Origin: VBDM01 sp035499735
GTDB taxonomy: Bacteria > Pseudomonadota > Gammaproteobacteria > Burkholderiales > SG8-39
Reading direction: 5' to 3'
NCBI GenBank assembly: GCA_035499735.1
Contig: DATJYC010000062.1
Location: forward strand, 62,001-126,000
DNA: 64,000 nt
Below, one piece after another: positions 47,458 through 54,489 of the stretch (the first letter of the stretch is position 1; each line of letters begins with the position of its first letter). Below the pieces are notes generated by a model that searched no databases, was not told the DNA's origin, and saw only the letters and a program-made list of their open reading frames with translations. The translations under genes were made by a program, and so were the position numbers.

Positions 47458-50013
47458 CTACTTGGCATGCATGGCGGCGATGGCGGCGATCTTTCCCGGC
47501 CCGTGGCATACGAGGCAGGTCTCGGTCTTCAAGAGGGCCGCGCTGCGGGGTTGGTAGATCGAACCTCCGTTTGCCTCCATGTGCGCCCGGTCGACGGCGC
47601 TGTCGTGGCAGGAGAAGCACGCGGTGGCGATCGGTGAAGTCGCCAGGGTGGTGCCTGCCGCCTGCGTGGTCACGCCCGTGGCCGGGGCGTAGCTGAAATT
47701 GACGCCGTAGTTGGTGACGCCGGTGCAGTCGACGTAGGGCGAGCACGTGAAGTCCGTCGGTGTCATCGCGCCAGTGGCGACGATGGTGTACGGCAGATTG
47801 CTCATCAGCGCGTCCGTATACTGGCTTCCGCTGAAGTCGTACGCGCCCGGCAGGTGGCAGGTCTCGCACTTGTTGAGGATGCCGGGGAAGAGAATCTGCC
47901 AGAAGCCCGTGTCGATGAGGACGGGAGCTGCCGCCTTGGTGCCGTGCCAGGTGAAGTTGACCGTGCGCTTGCTGGCGCCGTGGATGGCGTGAATGAAGCT
48001 GTCCGAGCGGCCCGACCAGCCGGCGCTGGTCCTCGCCGCATAGTGGCAGAAGCCGCAGACAGTCGGATCGTTGCGGTTGCCGCCGTGGAAGGTCGGGTCG
48101 GTTCCCAGCGTCGCGTGGCAGGCGTTGCACTTGTCCTTCGAGGCGATCTCGCGCCGCGCCGTATAACCTGCGGCCACCAGCTTCGTGACCGGCGTGATCA
48201 GCGTCACGCCCCCGGGATAGGCCGGCACGTTCGTCTGTATGAAGGCGCCAAACCCGAAGCCCGCGGTGACCATGACCGCATTCGCCGGAATATCCATGTT
48301 GGGGTAGCTGCTCGAACCGCCGCCGAGGCTCGCAGTGTAGTAGCCGTTAGCGTCGGGGCCCGACAGGCTGCCCCGGGTGCCGTCCCAGACGTTCAACAGA
48401 GATATATTGGCGGACGCGTTGAAGTCCGTGGGAGCCGTGATCGCGTCCTGGGGCACGGCGTAGGCCAGGTAGAACGCCGGTCCGGCGTTGCCCGGGCTGG
48501 CCGTGGCGCCCGCCGTCAGACTGAAGTCATCCATCAACTTCACGCCCGTGCCGAACGTGTTGAACGTTTGCGGCACGCCGTCGCGCAAGACCCTGAACGT
48601 GACCGTCGCCCGCTTTGGGGTGCCGCTCACGGTGACGCCGTTTGCCTTGATCTCGTAGGCCATCACGCTCGCGCCCGCGGGCAGGTTGTCCTGGTACGCG
48701 GCCGTCACCGCCTCCGAGCCGGGGGTGCTGTTGGTCACTACCAGGGGGATGTGCACCGCCGGGATGTAGAGCGTCGGGTAGTTGGTCGCGTCGCTGTGGC
48801 AGCTGGCGCACTGGCTGTTGTCGGTGAGCGGACCGACCGAGTTGGCGGTTCCGGGCACCACGAAGTTCATGTGCGCGAGGGTCTGATACGTCTTGCCGGT
48901 GTCGGGTCCCGCCCCGAAATACACATCGTCGTGACAGGTACTGCACGCGTACATGTTCGGCCGGTTCTTCCAGTTATCGCCTTGCGGGGTATCCGGATCG
49001 GTCCCGTCGCCGTGGCACTTGGTGCAATGGGTGTTGTGCTGCGGGAACTCGACGCCCTTGAAGCTGGTAAACCCGCTAAAGCCGGTGATGCCGTAGTCGC
49101 CGTCGTCCGCCGTGTTGAGAATGCCGTCGGGCCCGAGGACGCTGGGCAACTCCGGCGCGTTGTGCAGCTTGTGGATCAGCACCCTGAAATCGACCGGCGT
49201 GTCCCCGGTCACCGTGCCGACCGTGCCGGTCGCCGTCGTGCCCGGGTTGTGGCAGGTGACGCAGTATTTCGTGTCTGTGCGCTGGTCATGCGCCTGCAGC
49301 GTGCCGTGGCACTCGTTGCAGCGCGAGGTTTTCACGATGTCGCGCAAGGTGATGCCGGTGGTCGCTCCGTCGGAAGGCCGGAACGTATAGGTCGCGTTCG
49401 ACAGCGGCAGCGTGGTCGAGCCGGTCACGATCTGCATGCCGACCCGATGGGTGAGGGTCGGGTCGTAGCTCACGTCGATGGCATTGCCGTACGAGTCAAC
49501 GCACGCCGACGGCGGCGTCGGAGGGTTCGTCACCGGCGGGCAGGTGACGTTCTTGATGTCGGTCTGGAACGTATAGGTATAGGTGCCGTCGCCGTTGTCC
49601 TTGAAGTTCGCCGCCGTGGGTGTCTCGCGGTTTCCCTGGACATGGCCGCCGCTCACGCGCAGCACGTAATTCTGCCAGTTGCTGAGGTTGCCGTTGGCCG
49701 GCGTCCCCGGGGTGAGCTTGGCGATCGTGAAACGCAGATTCGCAGGAAGAAGTCCGGACACCGGGGTGCCGTTCTGGTCGGTCGCCTTGAACGTCACCAC
49801 CGGCGGGCTCGCCACCGTGACGCCGGTGATCGTCATGTTGAGGGTCGAGGTCGTGGTCAGAGCGGATGCCGGCACCGTCGCGACCGCGTTGGAGCCCGCC
49901 GCCCCGTTGCTGCCGTCGCTCCCGGAGCAGCCGGCGAGCGCGAAGAGCGCGGAAGCTAGGGCGCCGAAGAGGCTGAAGAAATACGCTTTGGATCTACGGT
50001 GGTCCATGGCCAA
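47458..50013 (-). CDS. omcA: OmcA/MtrC-family surface decaheme lipoprotein (first in operon)
   Basis: 851 residues, lipobox LAGC (Cys29) followed by SGSDGSNGAAG. Ten CXXCH sites are seen, in two groups of five: CNECH, CVTCH, CTKCH, CSTCH, CASCH, then CNACH, CGFCH, CETCH, CFSCH, CLVCH. It is a clear paralogue of the next gene (shared blocks around the hemes, such as CTKCHGDGTDPDTPQGDNWK-type sequence, and the closing CLVCHGPGK) but has a longer middle beta region. As first gene it is controlled by the palindrome-bearing promoter upstream. Assigning OmcA rather than MtrC is by position only. Confidence 0.94.
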   Translation of the reverse strand: MAMDHRRSKAYFFSLFGALASALFALAGCSGSDGSNGAAGSNAVATVPASALTTTSTLNMTITGVTVASPPVVTFKATDQNGTPVSGLLPANLRFTIAKLTPGTPANGNLSNWQNYVLRVSGGHVQGNRETPTAANFKDNGDGTYTYTFQTDIKNVTCPPVTNPPTPPSACVDSYGNAIDVSYDPTLTHRVGMQIVTGSTTLPLSNATYTFRPSDGATTGITLRDIVKTSRCNECHGTLQAHDQRTDTKYCVTCHNPGTTATGTVGTVTGDTPVDFRVLIHKLHNAPELPSVLGPDGILNTADDGDYGITGFSGFTSFKGVEFPQHNTHCTKCHGDGTDPDTPQGDNWKNRPNMYACSTCHDDVYFGAGPDTGKTYQTLAHMNFVVPGTANSVGPLTDNSQCASCHSDATNYPTLYIPAVHIPLVVTNSTPGSEAVTAAYQDNLPAGASVMAYEIKANGVTVSGTPKRATVTFRVLRDGVPQTFNTFGTGVKLMDDFSLTAGATASPGNAGPAFYLAYAVPQDAITAPTDFNASANISLLNVWDGTRGSLSGPDANGYYTASLGGGSSSYPNMDIPANAVMVTAGFGFGAFIQTNVPAYPGGVTLITPVTKLVAAGYTARREIASKDKCNACHATLGTDPTFHGGNRNDPTVCGFCHYAARTSAGWSGRSDSFIHAIHGASKRTVNFTWHGTKAAAPVLIDTGFWQILFPGILNKCETCHLPGAYDFSGSQYTDALMSNLPYTIVATGAMTPTDFTCSPYVDCTGVTNYGVNFSYAPATGVTTQAAGTTLATSPIATACFSCHDSAVDRAHMEANGGSIYQPRSAALLKTETCLVCHGPGKIAAIAAMHAK

Positions 50014-50090
50014 ATCCCCTGTCTCGCTCTCTCCTCTGGAACGAACGCCTGTCCTCGAGCCCTGCGGCCGGGCGGAGGATTTGGGAGAAA

Positions 50091-50133
50091 ACGATATAAG
50101 TTTGGGCCGCGCGAGCCTTTGACCTAGGTCAAA
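50091..50133 (-). promoter_or_regulatory. FNR/CRP-family binding site and -10 box of the decaheme operon
   Basis: TTTGACCTAGGTCAAA (50118-50133) is a perfect 16-base palindrome of the FNR/Dnr/CRP type (TTGAC-N4-GTCAA; FNR consensus TTGAT-N4-ATCAA). On the minus strand an AT-rich -10 candidate, TTATAT (50099-50094) running into TATCGT, follows. This places the palindrome centre about 38-42 bases before the inferred start, the class II activator position. The omcA-like ATG is at 50013. Confidence 0.65.
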
Positions 50134-50258
50134 TCGGCGCGTTATTCACCTGTCATCGATTTCCAGGAAAACGCCTTTGAAACGCGGCACTTATTATCCC
50201 CTCCGCCGCGCGCCGCGACCGATAGAGATAGACTCAGCCGCGACGCCCGGGGATCTTC

Positions 50259-50570
50259 TCATTTCTTCTTCAGCGAGGCGTAGTAGGCCGCCAGATTCTC
50301 CATGTCCTTCTCCGAGAGCTGGCTCGCAAACCCCTTCATGATGGGCTTGTTGTTCTTGCCCGACTTGTAGTCTTTCAGCGCCTGCACGAACTTGTCTTCC
50401 GCCATGCCCGCCAGCGCGGGATTCGGCGCCTTCCCTTCACCGCTTGCGCCATGGCAGCCCGCGCAGGTCGTGGCCTTGGCCTTGCCGGCCGCGGCGTCTC
50501 CCGCCGCCTGCGCCAGACCGAAGACTCCAAAAAACGCGACAAACCCTATGAGCAATCCCGTGCTTTTCAT
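50259..50570 (-). CDS. Small periplasmic class I cytochrome c
   Basis: 103 residues: signal peptide (LLIGFVAFFGVFGLAQA), one heme site TCAGCH (C36-H40), and a likely axial Met78 in KPIMKGFASQLSE. It resembles c553/c4-half cytochromes that shuttle electrons in the periplasm. It lies in the same orientation as the decaheme operon, 245 bases upstream of it, and is divergent from the napC-like gene. It may link NapC-type quinol oxidation to MtrA or feed a terminal oxidase; sequence does not decide. Confidence 0.93.
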   Translation of the reverse strand: MKSTGLLIGFVAFFGVFGLAQAAGDAAAGKAKATTCAGCHGASGEGKAPNPALAGMAEDKFVQALKDYKSGKNNKPIMKGFASQLSEKDMENLAAYYASLKKK

Positions 50571-50704
50571 GCGTTCTCCTCAAAGTGAATGACAAGACCA
50601 AGGCGCGTCGTGCCTGATCGCAGAGCGTATCTTGCCACATCGGTATGTCGATGCCTTCCGGCGCCCGCCGCAACCACGCTTGCACGCCGGCGGGCCGTCC
50701 GCTT

Positions 50705-50731
50705 TTGCCCCGGAACAAGCTCCCATGCTAT
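50705..50731 (+). promoter_or_regulatory. Possible promoter of the napC-like gene
   Basis: TTGCCC (50705-50710) and TGCTAT (50726-50731) with a 15-base spacer lie about 45 bases before the start codon. The spacer is short, so this is only a candidate. A small inverted repeat (CATCG-N6-CGATG, near 50638-50653) lies further upstream in the 203-base divergent interval with the cytochrome gene. Confidence 0.3.
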
Positions 50732-50773
50732 CGTCCTGTCCGCGACGGCCTCCAACGACGGAGAGAACCAACC

Positions 50774-51397
50774 ATGGCAGACGCACCGAAGGATCCATCC
50801 GCTGGCGGTTCCCAAAGCTCACCCCGGCGTGGACTCATCCGCCGGATCTGGGACGTGCTGCGCCGTCCCAGCGCGAGGCTCTCGCTGCTCACTCTCGCCG
50901 GCGGCGGCTTCGTCGCCGGGATCATCTTCTGGGGCGGGTTCAACACCGTCCTCGAAGCCACGAACACACTGGCCTTCTGCGCCAACACCTGCCACGAGAT
51001 GCACGATACGGTCTACCAGGAATACATGAAGACCATCCACTACTCGAACCGTACGGGGGTACGCGCGGTCTGCTCGGATTGCCACGTGCCGAAGGACTGG
51101 GTTCACAAGGTGGTGCGCAAGATCAAGGCGAGCAACGAGCTCTACGGCAAGATCACCGGCGTCATCAACACGCCGGAAAAGTTTGAGGCCAACCGCGCGA
51201 GGCTCGCGCAGCACGTCTGGAAAACGATGGAGGAAACCGACTCGCGGGAATGTCGCAACTGCCACAGCTTCGATGGCATGAACCCGCAGAAACAGTCGGC
51301 GGCAGCGGCAGAGATACACGCAACCGCGAAAAGCAGCGCCTTAACCTGCATCCAATGCCACAAGGGGATCGCGCACAAGCTGCCTGCGGGGAGCTGA
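50774..51397 (+). CDS. NapC/NirT/CymA-family tetraheme quinol dehydrogenase
   Basis: 207 residues with one N-terminal membrane anchor (about residues 36-58) and four heme sites. Sites 2 to 4 are regular (CSDCH 100-104, CRNCH 160-164, CIQCH 192-196). Site 1 reads C-A-N-T-C-H (69-74), a CX3CH spacing; it is followed by EM, the family's usual quinol-site region. NapC/CymA proteins oxidise membrane quinol and feed periplasmic reductases or MtrA. The ATG at 50774 follows GACGGAGAG. The position upstream of the Mtr genes makes it the likely quinol entry point. It is followed by coxE after seven bases. Confidence 0.93.
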   Translation: MADAPKDPSAGGSQSSPRRGLIRRIWDVLRRPSARLSLLTLAGGGFVAGIIFWGGFNTVLEATNTLAFCANTCHEMHDTVYQEYMKTIHYSNRTGVRAVCSDCHVPKDWVHKVVRKIKASNELYGKITGVINTPEKFEANRARLAQHVWKTMEETDSRECRNCHSFDGMNPQKQSAAAAEIHATAKSSALTCIQCHKGIAHKLPAGS

Positions 51398-51404
51398 ACC
51401 GACT

Positions 51405-52616
51405 TTGCCCTCCAGATCGACCATCCCGACGCTGCAGCAGGGCCATCTCGCCGAGAACGTCATGCACTTCGCGCGCGTGCTGCGCGCCGCGGGGCTGCCG
51501 ATCGGTCCCGACCGCGTGATCGACGCGGTGCGCGCGCTCGAGGTCGCCGGTGTCGAGCGGCGCGACGACTTCTACTGGACGCTCGCGAGCGTGTTCCTCG
51601 ACAGGCGCGAGCAGTTCGAGGTCTACGACCAGGCCTTTCACATCTTCTGGCGCGATCCGCAGCTGCTCGAGCGCGTCATGGCGATGTTTCTCCCTCAGGT
51701 CTACGGGCGCCAGGGCAAGGAAGAGCGTCAGGCTTCCTCGCGCGTCTCCGAGGCGCTCCGCCCCAGGGCGAAGAAGCCCGAGAACACCCCGGCCGAGCCG
51801 CCGCAGGAGACGCAGCTCGACGCGAGCCTGTCCTTTTCCGCGCGTGAGGTGCTCCAGCACGCGGACTTCGAGACCATGACCTCCGAGGAGATCGCTCAGG
51901 CGAAGAAAATGCTCGCGAACCTGCGCCTGCCGATACCGGAGATACGCACGCGCCGGCTCACGCCCGACTCCGGCGGCGCGCGCGTGGATCTGCGCGCGAG
52001 CCTGCGCGCGAGCCTGCGCAACGGCGCGCAGATCATCCAGCTCCGGCGCCGCTCGCCGCAGCGGCGCCACCCCCCGCTAGTGGTCCTGTGCGACGTCTCG
52101 GGCTCGATGAACCGCTATTCGCGGATGTTCCTGCACTTCCTGCATGCGATCACGAACGATCGCGACCGCGTCACGAGCTTCGTCTTCGGCACGCGCCTGA
52201 CGAACATCAGCCGCTACCTCCGCCACCGCGACGTCGACGTCGCCATGAGCGGCGTCGCCGACGCGATCGCGGACTGGTCGGGCGGGACTCGCATAGGCAA
52301 CTGCCTGCGCGAGTTCAACCTGCGCTGGTCGCGCCGCGTTCTCGGCCAGAACGCGGTGGTCCTGATGATCTCCGACGGCCTGGACGGAGACGTAGGCGAG
52401 GGGCTGGCGCGCGAGATGGAGCGACTGCACAAGTCGTGCAGAAAGCTCATCTGGCTTAACCCGCTCCTGCGTTACGAGGGCTTCGAGGCGCGCCCTGCCG
52501 GGGTGCGCGCCATGCTGCCCCACGTGGACGAGTTCATGCCGGTGCACAACGTCGCGAGCCTGATCGAGCTCGCCCGCGCCCTCGAGGGTTCTCACACTCA
52601 CCGCCGCGCCGCCTGA
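51405..52616 (+). CDS. coxE: CoxE-like VWA-domain protein
   Basis: 403 residues. The N-terminal region (HLAENVMHFARVLRAAGLPIGP) is diagnostic of CoxE, and the C-terminal VWA domain has the MIDAS motif CDVSGSMNRYS (D230, S232, S234). CoxE works with the MoxR ATPase CoxD in maturation of molybdenum CO dehydrogenase; more generally, such pairs remodel partner complexes. The start is TTG at 51405, needed to include the conserved N-terminus, with GGGGAG upstream. It sits seven bases after the napC-like gene, about 16.5 kb from coxD. Confidence 0.9.
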   Translation: MPSRSTIPTLQQGHLAENVMHFARVLRAAGLPIGPDRVIDAVRALEVAGVERRDDFYWTLASVFLDRREQFEVYDQAFHIFWRDPQLLERVMAMFLPQVYGRQGKEERQASSRVSEALRPRAKKPENTPAEPPQETQLDASLSFSAREVLQHADFETMTSEEIAQAKKMLANLRLPIPEIRTRRLTPDSGGARVDLRASLRASLRNGAQIIQLRRRSPQRRHPPLVVLCDVSGSMNRYSRMFLHFLHAITNDRDRVTSFVFGTRLTNISRYLRHRDVDVAMSGVADAIADWSGGTRIGNCLREFNLRWSRRVLGQNAVVLMISDGLDGDVGEGLAREMERLHKSCRKLIWLNPLLRYEGFEARPAGVRAMLPHVDEFMPVHNVASLIELARALEGSHTHRRAA

Positions 52617-52680
52617 GCCCGCCCGCTCCCCTGCTACAATGGGCCGGTCCCGGACCACGGGAGGTCTCGTCGGGGGGAAC

Positions 52681-53577
52681 ATGCTTGGGCGGCCGGGCCG
52701 CTGTGGGATCGCGGCTCTCCTGATCTGCGCCGGCGTTTCGGCCTTCGCTCAGACTGTCGGCGTCCTCACTGTCGCCGACGGCGGCGTCGTTCTCGTAAGG
52801 GGCACGGCGACCTACGTCGCCGCGCAAGGCGTGCCGGTCCACAACGGGGACATGCTCGCCGCCGGCGCCAAGGGACAGGCGCAAATCGAGTTCGACGACG
52901 GCGCCATCCTCAACCTGACCCAGGGTGCCCGCGCTTACCTGCTCCCTGCTCACGCTGCGGGCGGAGAGCCCGGCGTGGCACTCCAGTCCGGGTGGGTGAA
53001 ATTCACGCGCAGGGCCGCCAAGGGCAAGCCGTACCACTACATCACGGCGCTTTCGCGGCTGGGCACGTCCGGAGCGACCGGCGTGCTCCGCGTGAGCGGC
53101 GAGGCGAATGAACTGTTCATCGAGTCGGGTACCGCCAGGCTGGTGGAGGTGCTGAAGAACGGATCGATCGGCGCGGGCCGCGACATCAAGGGCGGCGAGT
53201 TCGTCGCTCGCCGCGACGGGCAGCCGCTCGCAGTCTCACCGCGCCCGTCGGCCGATTTCGTCAAGGCCATGCCGGCATACTTCAGGGATGACCTTCCGGT
53301 CTTCCTCGCCCGGGCGCGCAACAAGCGCGTCGAGCCGAAGCGTGAGCACGAAGCCACCTACGAGGAGGTCGAGCCCTGGCTCAAGGCGAGCCTGCCGGTC
53401 CGCAGGGGCCTGGCCGAGCGGTTCCACGCCCGCGCCAAGGACGCGCAGTTCCGCAGCAAGGTGGCTGAGAACCTCGCGGCGCACCCCGAATGGGACCCGA
53501 TCCTGTATCCGGAGAAGTACCGCAAGGACGACGAGAAGGCCGCTGGCAAAGCCGAGGAAGCGAAGAAAGTCCAGTAG
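52681..53577 (+). CDS. Exported FecR-domain protein
   Basis: About 298 residues. A signal peptide (IAALLICAGVSAFAQT) is followed by a FecR domain (VLTVADGGVVLVRGTATYVAAQGVPVHNGDMLAAG, then QIEFDDGAILNLTQG). A charged C-terminal region rich in Lys/Glu ends KAAGKAEEAKKVQ. The domain here is the stand-alone periplasmic kind, not a TonB-linked anti-sigma factor. I chose the ATG at 52681 because of GGGGGGAAC before it. The earlier ATG at 52639 overlaps a TACAAT that may be the -10 box. It is followed by a heme-sensor gene after 20 bases, so a signalling operon is likely. Confidence 0.85.
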   Translation: MLGRPGRCGIAALLICAGVSAFAQTVGVLTVADGGVVLVRGTATYVAAQGVPVHNGDMLAAGAKGQAQIEFDDGAILNLTQGARAYLLPAHAAGGEPGVALQSGWVKFTRRAAKGKPYHYITALSRLGTSGATGVLRVSGEANELFIESGTARLVEVLKNGSIGAGRDIKGGEFVARRDGQPLAVSPRPSADFVKAMPAYFRDDLPVFLARARNKRVEPKREHEATYEEVEPWLKASLPVRRGLAERFHARAKDAQFRSKVAENLAAHPEWDPILYPEKYRKDDEKAAGKAEEAKKVQ

Positions 53578-53597
53578 GGTAACGTGGAGGAAATCTC

Positions 53598-54470
53598 ATG
53601 AAGCTGATCATCAAGTTCAACCTGGTGTTCCTGCTGATCTTCGCGGTCGGATTGATCGTTGCGGCCTACATCTCGCGCGATCTGCTCCAGCGCAACGCGC
53701 GCGACGAGGTCCTGCAGAACGCGCGCATCATGATGGAGGCAGCGCTGGCCGCCCGCACGTACACCAGCAACCAGGTGCGCCCGCTGCTCGAGACGCAGAT
53801 GAAGTACGAGTTCCGCCCGCAATCGGTTCCGGCGTTCGCCGCCACCGAGCAGTTCAACGACCTGCGCAAGAAATTCGCGGACTACAGCTACAAGGAGGCG
53901 ACGCTGAACCCGACCAACCCTCGCGACCGGGTGAACGACTGGGAGGGCGACATCGTCAACCAGCTGCGCCAGAACCCCGAGCGCGCGGAGATCATCGGGG
54001 AGCGCGAAACGCTGACCGGCCGCGCCCTGTACCTCGCGCGGCCCATCCAGATCAAGAGCGAGGCCTGCCTGCCCTGCCACAGCACCGTCGACGCGGCGCC
54101 GAAGACCATGATCGACCTGTACGGCCCGGCCAACGGTTTCGGCTGGAAGCTGAACGAGGTCGTCGGCGCGCAGATCGTGTCGGTGCCGATGACGCTGCCG
54201 ATCAAGCGGTCCGAAGACACGTTCAAGGTGTTCATGATCTCGCTCACGCTGGTGTTCGCGTTCATCTTCGTCGCGCTCAACGTCATGCTCTACTACATCG
54301 TGATCCGGCCCGTGACGCGGCTTTCTCAGGTGGCCGACCAGGTGAGCCTCGGCACCCTCGACGCTCCGGGATTCGCAGTCCGAGGCAAGGACGAGATCGC
54401 CGCGCTGGCGGGATCGTTCGAGCGCATGCGCGCGAGCCTGGTGCAGGCGATGAAGATGCTGGGCGAGTGA
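53598..54470 (+). CDS. Periplasmic heme-c sensor with DUF3365 (Tll0287-like) and HAMP domains
   Basis: 290 residues: membrane helix 1 (about 5-24), a periplasmic DUF3365 domain containing one heme site ACLPCHS (C157-H161), membrane helix 2 (about 211-236), and a cytoplasmic HAMP (about 237-285) ending MKMLGE. It has no output domain of its own. Heme in this domain suggests sensing of redox state, NO, CO or O2. The partner is probably the kinase whose reading frame opens in the last bases of this gene. Confidence 0.9.
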   Translation: MKLIIKFNLVFLLIFAVGLIVAAYISRDLLQRNARDEVLQNARIMMEAALAARTYTSNQVRPLLETQMKYEFRPQSVPAFAATEQFNDLRKKFADYSYKEATLNPTNPRDRVNDWEGDIVNQLRQNPERAEIIGERETLTGRALYLARPIQIKSEACLPCHSTVDAAPKTMIDLYGPANGFGWKLNEVVGAQIVSVPMTLPIKRSEDTFKVFMISLTLVFAFIFVALNVMLYYIVIRPVTRLSQVADQVSLGTLDAPGFAVRGKDEIAALAGSFERMRASLVQAMKMLGE

Positions 54471-54483
54471 GGGGGAGGAGGAG
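54471..54483 (+). promoter_or_regulatory. Strong Shine-Dalgarno that points to a CTG start
   Basis: The purine run GGGGGAGGAGGAG lies just after the sensor stop and about 6 bases before the in-frame CTG at 54490. No ATG, GTG or TTG exists in that frame between the nearest upstream stop (54451-54453) and the GTG at 54532. Confidence 0.6.
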
Positions 54484-54489
54484 AAGCGC

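Noticed and set aside
47854..49959. A 701-codon plus-strand frame opposite the first decaheme gene
   Set aside because: The minus strand encodes ten ordered CXXCH motifs and a lipobox. The plus frame has no family signature.
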